This document shows positions 1 through 9,335 of a DNA stretch of 14,880 nt, piece after piece. Every line of letters begins with the position of its first letter. Positions within the stretch are counted from its first letter, which is position 1. The notes under the pieces were generated by a model. The model was not told the origin of the DNA and made no database searches. It saw nothing but the letters and a program-made list of their open reading frames with translations. The position numbers were made by a program, and so were the translations under genes. This DNA is from an uncultured Clostridia bacterium. GTDB taxonomy: Bacteria > Bacillota > Clostridia > TANB77 > CAG-508. Location: the NCBI GenBank assembly GCA_947629995.1, contig CANRFX010000022.1, positions 1 through 14,880 of the forward strand. The letters run 5' to 3'.

Positions 1-78
1 CAATAACTTTTACTTTGAAAAAATTCCATATTCAAAATTTATAATATAAAAATGTACACACTGATTTGTCCAAGCTCC

Positions 79-112
79 AAAAAAATGTCAAAAATATGTT
101 TGACATTTTTTT
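79..112 (+). promoter_or_regulatory. Perfect 14-bp inverted repeat overlapping the lexA promoter
   Basis: Arms 79-92 and 99-112 are exact reverse complements around a 6-base loop, and the right arm ends in a T run. The element could be a rho-independent terminator for a gene left of the window. The right arm also supplies the lexA -35 hexamer (TTGACA, 100-105), so it could instead be an operator. The core at 89-102 (CAAA-N6-TTTG) only loosely resembles Gram-positive LexA boxes (GAAC-N4-GTTC type), so autoregulation by LexA is possible but not shown. Bases 1-78 hold nothing else I recognise. Confidence 0.5.
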
Positions 113-128
113 GTTTGTATGATATTAT
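100..128 (+). promoter_or_regulatory. Promoter of lexA
   Basis: A perfect -35 hexamer TTGACA (100-105) is followed after 17 bases by TATTAT (123-128). An overlapping TATAAT at 126-131 would give a 20-base spacer and is less likely. The promoter lies 30 bases upstream of the lexA start codon. Confidence 0.65.
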
Positions 129-158
129 AATGACAAATATGGGAATGGAGTGATAAAT

Positions 159-809
159 ATGCCAAGAAAGAGACCAGAATTAAATAAAAGAGAAAAAGCT
201 ATATTAAAATTTATTGAAAAACAAATTATGACACAAGGATATCCACCATCAGTAAGAGAAATAGGAAAAGCAGTAGGTTTAAGTTCAACAGCAACAGTAC
301 ATGGGTACTTAGCAAAATTAGACGAAAAAGGGTATATAAAAAAACAAGACAAAAAAGGAAGAACCCTAAGATTATTAAAAGGTGGTTCAGGAGAACCAAA
401 GAAAACATCAAGCAAAGACTTCTATACACAAAAAGAACTAGTAGAAGTTCCAATAGTAGGTAGAATTACAGCAGGAGAGCCAATTTTAGCAGTAGAAAAC
501 ATAACAGACACATTTCCTATTCCAATTGATTTTGTTGGAAACTCTGAAAGTTTTATGCTTACTGTTAGGGGAGAAAGCATGATAGAAGCTGGAATTTTAG
601 ATGGAGATTACATATTAGTAAAAAAACAAAACACCGCAAACAATGGAGAAATTGTAGTTGCGCTAATTGGAGACGAAGCAACAGTAAAAACATTTTATAA
701 AGAAAAAGACCATATCAGATTACAGCCAGAAAATTCTTCAATGGATCCAATTATTGTACCAAATTGTGAAATTTTAGGAAAAGTTGGCGGAGTATTTAGA
801 AAAATGTAG
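159..809 (+). CDS. lexA: LexA SOS repressor
   Basis: Transcriptional repressor of the SOS DNA-damage response, inactivated by RecA-stimulated self-cleavage. From the ATG at 159 the protein is 216 residues, slightly longer than usual (about 205) because of a Lys/Ser-rich linker near residues 74-92. Residues 1-70 form the winged-helix DNA-binding domain (PPSVREIGKAVGLSS is the recognition region). The self-cleavage bond is visible as Ala105-Gly106 in RITAGEPI. The catalytic dyad is Ser140 (GESM) and Lys177 (ATVKTF). ATG 159 is preferred over an in-frame GTG at 150 because a GGAG (147-150) lies 8 bases before it and would overlap the GTG. The gene has no in-frame CGG and is intact; its only CGG (788) straddles two codons. 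It stands alone, followed by the ABC promoter. Family assignment is secure. Confidence 0.96.
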   Translation: MPRKRPELNKREKAILKFIEKQIMTQGYPPSVREIGKAVGLSSTATVHGYLAKLDEKGYIKKQDKKGRTLRLLKGGSGEPKKTSSKDFYTQKELVEVPIVGRITAGEPILAVENITDTFPIPIDFVGNSESFMLTVRGESMIEAGILDGDYILVKKQNTANNGEIVVALIGDEATVKTFYKEKDHIRLQPENSSMDPIIVPNCEILGKVGGVFRKM

Positions 810-839
810 AAAATTCACTAAAAATTCACATAAATAAAG

Positions 840-885
840 TTGACAAATAAGCACTGTATCAAATATAATTTAAGATACAGTGTTT
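840..885 (+). promoter_or_regulatory. Promoter of the ABC exporter pair with a dyad around the -10 box
   Basis: TTGACA (840-845) and TATAAT (864-869) are 18 bases apart and form a strong promoter. A 9-bp perfect inverted repeat, CACTGTATC (852-860) and GATACAGTG (874-882), flanks the -10 box with half-site centres about 22 bp apart, roughly two helical turns. This geometry suits a dimeric repressor. The same bases could form a hairpin followed by a T-rich stretch and act as the lexA terminator. Both readings are inference; the promoter match itself is direct. Confidence 0.6.
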
Positions 886-960
886 ATTTATTAAAAGTAA
901 TTTAAACAAAAGTGAAAATAGAAATAAAAAGATAAAAATAAAGTGGGAAAGGAAAAAACA

Positions 961-3229
961 ATGATTAAAGTCTTAAAAAATTTAAAACAATCATTTTGGT
1001 CAGTTGTTATAATTATAATTTTGTTATGTGTTCAAGCAACAGCTGATTTAGCATTACCAGATTATACTTCTAAAATTGTAAATGGAGGAATTCAAGCAGG
1101 TGGAATTGAATCAGCAGTACCAGAAATAATATCTAAAGAAGATATGGAAGAGTTGCTATTGTTTACAGACAAAGACGGAGAAATCTTAGATAAATATTCT
1201 TTAGTTGGAAACGAACTAAATACATCTGAAACTAAAACAAAAAATAAGTATTTAGGCAAAGAAAAAAATATAGAGCCAGATTCAATATACATATTAAAAG
1301 ATATCAATGACAGCGAAAAAGAAGAATTTGAAAAAATAATCTCTACACCACTCATGATATTAACAACTATCCAAGACGAAGCGACTGCAAATCAAATCAA
1401 AGAAAAAATGACAGAAGGTATGACTGAAATTCAAAAGCAAATATTTGCTTCACAAAGTTTAATGGAGCTTATCAAAGGAATACCAGAAAACCAAAGAGAC
1501 CAAATTTTATCAAGTTTTACAACACAAATAGAGGAAATGTCGGACTCAATTAAAAGCCAAGCAGCAATCAGTTCTGTAAAAACAATATACAAAAATGTAG
1601 GAGTAGATACTGATAAACTACAAAACAATTATATCTTATTTACAGGATTGCAAATGCTAGGAGTGGCTTTAATTAGTATGGTATCTGCTGTCATTATAAT
1701 GCTATTGTCAGCAAGAGTTGCTGCTAAACTTGGAAGAACCCTAAGAGAAAAAGTATTTAAAAAAGTAACTACCTTTTCAAACAAAGAATTATTAGAATTT
1801 TCGACAGCATCATTAATAACTCGTACCACAAATGATGTTCAACAAATACAAATGTTACTTGCCATGTTATTTAGAGTAGTAGTATATGCACCAATTATGG
1901 GAATAGGTGGTTTTACAAAAGTACTTACAAATACTGATAATAGTATGGCATGGGTAATTGGAATTGCTATTTTAGCTATCTTATTTGTAATAATAACATT
2001 ATTTATTGTTGCTATGCCAAAATTTAAAAAACTACAAGATTTAATTGATAGACTAAATCTTGTATCAAGAGAAATTTTAACAGGTTTGCCAGTAATTAGA
2101 GCATTTAATAAGGAGAAAAAAGAAGAATCAAGATTTGAAAAAGCAAACTTTGATTTAATGAAAACAAATATTTTTGTAAACAGAGCAATGTCTATGATGA
2201 TGCCATTATTAATGTTTATTATGAATTCAATTGCAATATTAATTATATGGGTAGGAGCTCATAGCATAGATCAAGGATTAATACAAGTAGGAGACATGAT
2301 GGCATTTATCCAATACACAATGCATATTGTTATGTCATTCTTAGTAATTTCAATGATTTCTATTATGCTACCAAGAGCTGCAATATCTGCAAAACGTATT
2401 AATGAAGTAATTGAAACAGAAGAAAGTATAAAAGATGCACCAAAAACAAAGAAATTTGATACAAATAAAAAAGGATTAGTAGAATTTAAAAATGTATCTT
2501 TCCGTTATCCTGATGCTGATACAGAAATATTATCAGATATTAATTTTACAGCAAAACCAGGTCAAACAACGGCAATTATCCGGAAGTACTGGAAGTGGAA
2601 AATCAACAATTGTAAATTTATTGCCAAGATTTTATGATGTAACAGGAGGAGAAATTTTAGTAGATGGTGTAAACATCAAAGAAGTTACTCAAAAAGAATT
2701 AAGAGATATTATTGGATTTGTACCACAAAAAGGAGTGTTATTTTCAGGAACAATTGAATCAAACATTAAATATTCAGATGAAAATATGTCAGATGAAAAA
2801 ATGTATGTAGCAGCCCAAATAGCACAAGCAACCGAATTCATAGAAGAAAAGGAAAAGAAATATAAAGATCCAATTTCACAAGGTGGAAGCAATGTTTCTG
2901 GAGGACAAAAACAACGTTTATCTATTGCTAGAGCCATTGCAAAAGATCCAGAAATATTTGTATTTGATGATAGCTTTTCTGCACTAGATTTTAAAACAGA
3001 TAGTAAATTAAGAGAAGAATTATCAAAAAGAACAAAAAATAAAACAGTTATTATTGTAGCACAACGTATTAACACAATTTTAAATGCAGATCAAATTATT
3101 GTATTAGAAGAAGGAAAAATAGTAGGAATTGGAACACATGAAGAATTATTTGATAATAACGAAACATACAGACAAATTGCACTTTCACAATTATCAGAAG
3201 AAGAATTAAGAAAGAAAGGAGACAACTAA
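961..3229 (+). CDS. ABC exporter half-transporter, degenerate-site subunit; one CGG +1 recoding site
   Basis: Permease/ATPase half of a heterodimeric multidrug-type ABC exporter in the cytoplasmic membrane. Start ATG 961 follows GGGAAAGG (944-951); an in-frame GTG at 943 would overlap that site. Reading changes frame at CGG 2581-2583, and skipping C2581 gives a 755-residue protein. Membrane segment 1 lies at about residues 15-35. A charged, extracytoplasmic-looking insertion of about 170 residues follows before segment 2 (about 220-250), so the protein is longer than the usual 580. The NBD has Walker A GSTGSGKS beginning at the recoded Gly541, signature VSGGQ near 645, and Walker B ending Asp669-Asp670, where the catalytic Glu is replaced by Asp. 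The H-loop His is replaced by Gln701 (AQRI). These losses mark the non-hydrolytic site typical of asymmetric exporters. Without recoding, translation stops at 2637 inside the NBD. The substrate is unknown. Confidence 0.93.
2581..2584 (+). other. CGGA recoding site 1 (ABC subunit 1, Gly541)
   Basis: The in-frame CGG follows ATC. Skipping C2581 restores IIGSTGSGKS, the Walker A motif, whose first Gly is nearly invariant in ABC ATPases. Unshifted reading reaches a TGA at 2635-2637. Confidence 0.92.
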
Positions 3230-3232
3230 ATT

Positions 3233-5043
3233 ATGCCAAGATTAAGACAAACTACAGAAAAGCCAAAAAATTTCAAAGCAACGACAAAAAAATTAATTAC
3301 AAAGTATTTATCAAAATATAAAATAGCATTATTAGTTGTTTTTGTATTTGCAATTGGAAGTACAATTTTTACAATTATTGGTCCAAAAATTCTTCGGAAA
3401 TGCAACAACAGAAATTTTTAATGGAATTATGAATAAATTATCAGGTGGAAGTGGAATAGATTTTGCAAAAGTAGGACGGAATTGCAATTACTTTGTTAAT
3501 TTTATATATCATAAGTGCAATCTTTGCTTTTATCCAAGGCTTTACAATGACAGGGGTATCACAAAAATTAACATATAAATTAAGAAATGATTTGGCTATA
3601 AAAATAAATAAATTACCAATGAAATATTTTGATACAAAAAAACATGGAGAAGTATTATCAATTATTACAAACGATATTGATACACTAAGCATGAATTTAA
3701 ACCAAAGTATTACACAAATTATTACATCAATTTGTACGATAATTCGGAATATTAATTATGATGCTTTCTATTAGTTGGCAAATGACAATTATTTCTTTAA
3801 TAATTCTTCCAATAGCAGGATTATTAGTGAAAATAATTGTTGGAAAATCTCAAGGATTTTTCCAAAAACAACAAGCATATCTTGCAACTGTAAATGGTCA
3901 AGTAGAAGAAATTTATTCAGGATTAAATATTGTAAAAGTATTTAATGGAGAAAATAAAGTAATAAAAGAATTTGAAAATGCAAATGAAGATTTATATCAT
4001 TCAGGCTGGAAATCACAATTCTTATCACGGATTAATCCACCCAATTATTAATTTCATTTCTAACATTGGATATGTTGGAGTTGCAGTTTGCCGGAGGATA
4101 TTTAGCAATTAATGGAACTATAACAGTTGGAAATATTCAAAGTTTTATACAATATAATAAGCAATTTACAAATCCATTAAACCAAATTGCACAAATATCA
4201 GCAACTCTACAAGCAATGATTGCAGCAGCAGAAAGAATATTTGAATTTTTAGAACAACCAGAAGAAATAGAAACAAAAAAAGGAGAAATTGATACAGATT
4301 CTTTAAAAGGAAATATAGAATTTAACCATGTAAAATTTGGTTATAACCCAGAAGAAATTATTATAAAAGACTTCAATGCTAATATAAAAGAAGGGCAAAA
4401 AATAGCAATTGTTGGACCAACAGGTGCTGGAAAAACAACAATGGTTAAATTATTAATGAGATTTTATGATGTATTAAGTGGAGAAATCTTAATTGATGGG
4501 CATAATGTTAAAGATTTTGAAAGAGGTAAGCTTCGTAAAATGTTTGGTATGGTTTTACAAGATACATGGTTATTCGGAGGAACTGTAACAGAAAATATTA
4601 AATATGGAAATGAAAATGCAAATGAAACACAAGTAATTGAAGCTGCTAAAGCAGCTCACATTCATCATTTTATAAAGACATTGTCAAAAGGATACAACTC
4701 TATATTAAACGAAGAATCTAATAATATATCAGCAGGACAAAAACAATTACTTACTATTGCAAGAGTAATTTTAGCTGACCCCAAAATATTAATTTTAGAT
4801 GAAGCAACGAGTTCAATTGATACTAGGACAGAAATACAAATTCAAGATGCTATGGACACTTTAATGAAAGGTAGAACTAGTTTTATTATTGCACATAGAT
4901 TGTCTACAATTAAAAATGCTGATTTAATATTAGTTATGAATCATGGAGATATTATAGAACAAGGTACTCATGAAGAGCTACTTGCAAAAAATGGATTTTA
5001 TGCAGAATTATACAATAGTCAGTTTGAAGAAGTAGAAGATTAA
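3233..5043 (+). CDS. ABC exporter half-transporter, catalytic-site subunit; five CGG +1 recoding sites
   Basis: Partner of the preceding half-transporter. It starts 3 bases after that gene's stop, with AAGGAG at 3216-3221, so translation is probably coupled. Conventional reading gives six fragments. Skipping the C of in-frame CGG at 3395, 3477, 3745, 4028 and 4092 joins them into 601 residues, the normal size for a half-exporter. All segments between sites are whole codons. Six membrane segments are followed by an NBD with Walker A GPTGAGKTT (from residue 393), Q-loop VLQDTW, Walker B LILDE with catalytic Glu522, and H-loop His553 (AHRLST). Its signature is SAGQ instead of SGGQ, the change expected opposite the degenerate site of the partner. 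The restored glycines fall in motifs such as KILGNATTE, FLSGLIHP and VCGGYLAI; from memory, relatives carry Gly there. Function as an exporter is secure, substrate unknown. Confidence 0.93.
3395..3398 (+). other. CGGA recoding site 2 (ABC subunit 2, Gly55)
   Basis: The in-frame CGG follows CTT. Skipping C3395 gives PKILGNATTEIFNG. Unshifted reading stops at TAA 3419-3421. Confidence 0.92.
3477..3480 (+). other. CGGA recoding site 3 (ABC subunit 2, Gly82)
   Basis: The in-frame CGG follows GGA. Skipping C3477 gives AKVGGIAITLLILY, the start of the second membrane segment. The preceding codon is itself Gly, so the site reads GGA-C-GGA. Confidence 0.9.
3745..3748 (+). other. CGGA recoding site 4 (ABC subunit 2, Gly171)
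   Basis: The in-frame CGG follows ATT. Skipping C3745 gives TIIGILIMMLSISWQM, a continuous membrane segment. Unshifted reading stops at TAG 3772-3774. Confidence 0.92.
4028..4031 (+). other. CGGA recoding site 5 (ABC subunit 2, Gly265)
   Basis: The in-frame CGG follows TCA. Skipping C4028 gives SQFLSGLIHPIINF. Unshifted reading stops at TAA 4049-4051. Confidence 0.92.
4092..4095 (+). other. CGGA recoding site 6 (ABC subunit 2, Gly286)
   Basis: This site is only 64 bases after site 5 and is easily missed, because the third reading frame also opens nearby. Continuing in the frame set by site 5 gives NIGYVGVAVC, then in-frame CGG at 4092. Skipping C4092 gives VCGGYLAINGTITVG and leads into the NBD frame. 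The 21 codons between sites 5 and 6 show no stop and read as membrane protein. Confidence 0.9.
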
Positions 5044-5080
5044 AGGTGTTTTTTGGGACGGGGCAAAAAAACACCTTTCT
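5042..5080 (+). terminator. Hairpin terminator after the ABC exporter genes
   Basis: The stop codon of the second ABC gene runs directly into a hairpin: AAAGGTGTTTTTT (5042-5054) pairs with AAAAAACACCTTT (5066-5078), with a G+C-rich loop. A short T-rich end follows. It is a plausible rho-independent terminator, and is also the left arm of the larger inverted repeat at 5045-5163. Confidence 0.6.
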
Positions 5081-5163
5081 AATTAAAAAATATTAAAAAA
5101 ATAAAATATAGTTAAACTCAAAATATAGTTAAGGTGTTTTTTTGCCCCGTCCCAAAAAACACC
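5045..5163. repeat. 33-bp inverted repeat flanking the ABC-addA intergenic region
   Basis: Bases 5045-5077 and 5131-5163 are perfect reverse complements. Each arm is itself a near-palindrome (GGTG-T tract, G+C core GGGACGGGGC, A tract-CACC), so each can fold alone or the two can pair as one long stem. Between them (5078-5130) is A+T-rich DNA with a 13-base direct repeat, AAAATATAGTTAA, at 5103-5115 and 5120-5132. The G-rich core is unlike anything else in this A+T-rich window. It resembles a REP/MITE-like element, but no transposase or clear target-site duplication is visible. Confidence 0.7.
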
Positions 5164-5178
5164 AGTAGGAGACAAACT

Positions 5179-8100
5179 ATGAGTAATGTGGAATGGACTA
5201 AAGAACAGCAAGATGCAATTTATGAAAAAGGATCTAACATATTAGTTGCAGCAGCAGCTGGGAGTGGAAAAACAGCAGTTTTAGTAGAACGAATTATTCA
5301 CAAAATAATAGATGAAAAAATAGATATTGATAAACTACTAGTTGTTACATTTACTAATAGTGCCGCTTCTGAAATGAGAGAAAGAGTATTAGATGCAATT
5401 TATAAAAAAATTGATGAAAATCCAGAAAACGAAAATTTACAAAGGCAAATAACATTATTAAATAAATCAAGTATTTGTACCATTGACTCTTTTTGTTTAG
5501 AAATAATTAGAAACAACTTTTACGAATTAGAAGACATATCTCCAAATTTTAGAATTGCTGAGCAAGCAGAAATAGAATTACTAAAACAAGAAGTATTAGA
5601 AGATATATTTGAAAACAAATATGAAATAGAAGATGAAGATTTTATAAAATTAATAAAAACATACACTAGTTATAAAGATGATACTCCATTAAAAGAATTA
5701 GTTTTAAAAATATATTCTTATATACAAAGTAATCCATTTCCAAGACAATGGTTAGAAGATAAAATAGAAATGTTTAATATAAACGAAAATCTATTAGAAG
5801 AAGATTTTAGTAAAACATTTTGGGGGGATATACTATTAAAGCAGGTAAAAGAGGAAGTAATTGATAGCATTTTGAATTTAGAAAAAATAGAAAAAAGATT
5901 ATCTTTAGAGCCAGAACTAGAAAGCTCTTATCAAACGATAAGGAAAGATATTGAGCAATTAGAAAACTTGAAGAATAATTTAAATAATTGGGATAAAAGT
6001 TATGAAATAGCAAATAATATTAAATTTGTAAGCTGGCCAAATAAAAAATCTACTTTAGAGATAAAAGAACAAGCAAAAAATGTAAGAGATGAAATAAAAA
6101 AGAAGATGCAAAAAACATTTAGTAAAACTTTTATTTACAATTCTAAAGAAGCAATTAAAGATATAAAAGATATGTATAATATTTTAAGCAAATTACAAAA
6201 ATTAATACTAGAATTTGACAATGAATTCTCCAGAAGAAAAAGAGAAAAAAATATTGTAGATTTTAGTGATATTGAACACTTTGCATTACAAATACTAAAC
6301 CGGCTCTAAAGAAGTAATTGAAAAATATCAAAACAAATATGAAGAAATAGCAATTGATGAATATCAAGATAGTAACTTAGTGCAAGAATATATTTTAACT
6401 TCTATTTCAAGAGGAAATAATATTTTTATGGTAGGAGATGTAAAACAAAGCATTTACAGATTTAGACAAGCTATGCCAGAATTATTTTTAAATAAATATG
6501 AAACATATCAAAAAAAAGAAGAGAAAAATCAAAATGAAGATTTAAAAATTCAATTATTTAAAAATTTTAGAAGCAAAGAAAAAATATTAGATTTTACTAA
6601 TATAATATTTCAAAATATTATGAGTAAAACTTTAGGAGATATTAATTATAATAAAGAAGAATATTTAAATTTAGGTAGCTCTTATCCAAAAATGAATATA
6701 AAACAAAATGAAAAAGTAGAAATTCATGTCATTGACCCAGAATTAGAAGAAAAAGATAAAGACATTGAAGTAATAGAAGAAATTGAAGACGATAAAGAAG
6801 AAAATATTTTAGAAGTAGAACTAGAGGCAAAATTTGTTGCAAATAAAATAAAAAAATTAATACAAAGTAAATTCCAAGTATGGGATAAAAATCAAGGAAA
6901 ATACAGAGATATTACATACAAAGATATTGTTATTTTGTTAAGGACAACAAAAAGTGTAGCACCTATTTATGAACAGGAAATATTAAGTTTACAAATGCCA
7001 GTATTTTCTGATAGTTCACAAGAATACTTAGATTCAATTGAGATACAAACAATATTAAATTTATTAAAAATTATTGATAATCCAATACAAGACATTCCAT
7101 TAGTTGCTATTATGAGATCAACTATTGGTAAATTTACAGATGATGAACTAATTCAAATTCGTTTAGCAGACAAACAAGATTCTTTTTATAGATGTATGCA
7201 AAAAGCAAGACTATCTGTTGATGATAAATTAAAAAATAAAATAGAAAAATTTTTAAATCAATTAGACGAATGGAGAAAAGAACAAGAATATTTAGCTTTA
7301 GATGAATTAATTTGGAAAATTTATTCAGATACTGGTTATTATAATTATGTTGGATTAATGACAAATGGAGCATTGAGACAAGCTAATCTTCAAATGTTAT
7401 TTGAACGTGCTAAACAATACGAAACAGCAAGCTTTAAAGGTTTATACAATTTTCTTCAATTTATTGAAAAAGTGAAATTAAGTAGCAAAGATATGGGGTC
7501 TGCTAAAATACTTGGAGAAAATGATAATGTTATTAGGATTATGAGTATTCACAGAAGTAAAGGTCTAGAATTTCCAGTAGTATTTGTATGTGGTATAGGT
7601 AAACAATTTAATCTTAGAGATTTATATAAAAATTTAATTTTACAACAAGAATTGGGAATTGGTGTAAAATATATTGATTATGAAAAGCAAATTCAATATG
7701 ATACTTTAACTAAATCAGCAATTAGAGAAAAAGTTTATCAAGAAACCTTATCAGAAGAAATGAGAGTTTTATATGTTGCACTAACAAGAGCGAAAGAAAA
7801 ACTAATTATTACTGGAATAACAAAAGATTATAAAAACCAACTAAAAAAATTAATAGACCAAGTTGAAGTATATGAAAAGCAAAATGAAAAAATTAATCCT
7901 ATTTTATTAAAAAAACAAATTAGATTAATAGATTGGATATTACTTGTATATTTGTATGATACAAAAAAATTTGAAGACATAGCAGAATTGTATTCATACA
8001 ATAAAGAGGAAGTCTTAGATTTTTGTGAAAAAATAGAAGAAGATAAAGTAGATGTAAAAGAAATTTTAGAAAGAGAAAAAACAGATCACGTAGAAATTGA

Positions 8101-8767
8101 TAAAATAGAACATATCTTAAATAAAAAATACAACTATGAATTAGCAACTAAAATCCCTACAAAATCATCTGTTACTAATTTGAAACAAAAAGAGCAAAAG
8201 ATTGAAGCTAGATTTGAACAACCTAAATTCACAAGACAAAATGAAGATATAAAATTAACAGGAGCCCAAAAAGGAACTCTTTTGCATCTTTGTATGCAAA
8301 GATTGGAAATTAACAAAGAATATGATGAAAATACTGTAAACGATTTGATTAAATGTCTAGTAGAAAAGGAAATTATTACAAAGATAGAAGCAGAAAATAT
8401 TAATAAGAATTCAATTTTAGCATTTACAAAATCAAAAATATGGAAAGATATGAAATCAGCTAAAGAAATTTATAAGGAAAAACCATTTTATATTACAATA
8501 CCAGCTAAAGAGATATACGGAGAAGATGTAGAAGAAGAAATTCTTGTTCAAGGAATTATTGATTTATATTATATCAATAAAGTAGATGAAATTGTTTTGG
8601 TTGACTATAAAACAGACTTTGTACAAACAGAACAAGAACTAATAAAAAAATATAAAATACAATTAGAATTGTATAAAAAAGCACTAGAAGAAGCTTTAAA
8701 AAAGAAGGTTAGTAATGTGTATATATATTCTACATATCTGAAAAAAGAAATTAAAATAAACAACTAA
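5179..8767 (+). CDS. addA: ATP-dependent helicase/nuclease subunit A; one CGG +1 recoding site
   Basis: Helicase-nuclease subunit of AddAB (the RecBCD equivalent), which resects double-strand breaks for RecA. Start ATG 5179 has AGGAG 7 bases upstream; longer in-frame readings would start inside the repeat. Skipping C6301 gives 1195 residues, close to the roughly 1230 of B. subtilis AddA. Seen in order: UvrD Walker A AAAGSGKT (Lys31), motif Ia VVTFTNSAASEMRERV, recoded Gly375, Walker B DEYQDSN (393-399), VGDVKQSIYRFR, IMSIHRSKGLEFPVVF, VALTRAKEKL, and a C-terminal RecB-family nuclease with QGIIDLYY and LVDYKTDF. Unshifted reading ends at 6309, before the catalytic Walker B. No addB lies next to it, although addB usually precedes addA; it may be elsewhere in the genome. 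No clear promoter of its own was found. Confidence 0.95.
6301..6304 (+). other. CGGC recoding site 7 (AddA, Gly375)
   Basis: The in-frame CGG follows AAC. Skipping C6301 gives LQILNGSKEVIEKY and leads into the helicase motif DEYQDSN. This is the only site with C as the fourth base. Unshifted reading stops two codons later at TAA 6307-6309. Confidence 0.93.
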
Positions 8768-8779
8768 CTTCTCAAAAAC

Positions 8780-8808
8780 TTGAAAAAACTAGAAAAATTT
8801 GCTATAAT
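8780..8808 (+). promoter_or_regulatory. Promoter of the 150-residue membrane protein gene
   Basis: TTGAAA (8780-8785) and a perfect TATAAT (8803-8808) with a 17-base spacer lie just after the addA stop, 34 bases before the next start codon. Confidence 0.75.
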
Positions 8809-8841
8809 ATATAAAGTTAAGTAAGAAATGGGGAAGTAAGA

Positions 8842-9294
8842 ATGAAAAATATATTTTTATGGGTATTATTGATAATAGGAATGTTTATACTTTCAGACTT
8901 TTTAATAGCTGTTGGATTAAATTCTACATACAAAGATATTGTAAGAAAAGATGAAAATTTTAAAATATCTATTTACCAAGCAGATGCAACATATGTAAAT
9001 GGAAGAATAAGAGGAATTATAAAAGACACAACAAATATCAATAATAAATATTTAGAAGTAGAACTATATTCTGAAAGAAATATATTAATGGGAAGAAGAT
9101 ATATTGAAATTCAAAATAATGATGATAGTCAACCTTTTGAAGTTTTATTTAGAGCAAAGGATGTAAAATATTACAAAGTAGATATAGTAGATGAGAAAAA
9201 GGAAGGACCAGAACTTGAAATTATATCAAAAGAATTAACAAAGCCAGAAATACTTTTAGCAACTGCGATAACATTTTTAATATTCTGGGGATAA
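8842..9294 (+). CDS. Uncharacterised membrane-anchored protein, 150 residues
   Basis: I do not recognise this family. The ATG at 8842 follows GGGGAAG (8830-8836). Residues 4-26 form a hydrophobic N-terminal anchor or signal-like segment without a lipobox Cys. A polar middle of about 105 residues is rich in beta-prone stretches (for example YVNGRIRGIIK and YLEVELYSE), and a second hydrophobic stretch closes the protein (about 135-150). It may be a small extracytoplasmic beta domain held by two membrane segments. The gene has its own promoter and shares a downstream hairpin with the convergent rqcH, so it appears to be a single-gene transcript. It contains no CGG in any phase and is intact. Codon use matches its neighbours. 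Confidence 0.8.
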   Translation: MKNIFLWVLLIIGMFILSDFLIAVGLNSTYKDIVRKDENFKISIYQADATYVNGRIRGIIKDTTNINNKYLEVELYSERNILMGRRYIEIQNNDDSQPFEVLFRAKDVKYYKVDIVDEKKEGPELEIISKELTKPEILLATAITFLIFWG

Positions 9295-9296
9295 TA

Positions 9297-9335
9297 AATA
9301 TAGCGACCATAAATATTATATGGTCGCTATATTTT
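9297..9335. terminator. Bidirectional terminator between the 150-residue gene and rqcH
   Basis: A 14-bp perfect stem (9297-9310 with 9320-9333) has a 9-base loop. T runs follow in the plus direction, and A+T-rich sequence follows in the minus direction. The right arm overlaps the last codons and TAG stop of rqcH (9327-9329). It is well placed to end both convergent transcripts. Confidence 0.85.

Noticed and set aside
1..78. A gene or element at the left edge
   Set aside because: Only A+T-rich sequence with a weak TTGAAA/TATAAT pair at a poor 19-base spacing; no coding frame is supported.
4066..4092. TTG at 4066 as an internal start for the NBD half of ABC subunit 2
   Set aside because: Its reading frame here is not the membrane-protein frame (NIGYVGVAVC), there is no ribosome binding site, and the in-frame CGG at 4092 explains the change.
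3395..5043. Five or six separate small genes in place of the second ABC subunit
   Set aside because: The fragments lack ribosome binding sites and natural starts, overlap in different frames, and together make exactly one ABC half-exporter in the correct order.
5134..5178. Upstream in-frame extension of addA starting within the inverted repeat
   Set aside because: The added residues derive from the repeat arm, lack family similarity, and the ATG at 5179 has an AGGAG at the right distance.
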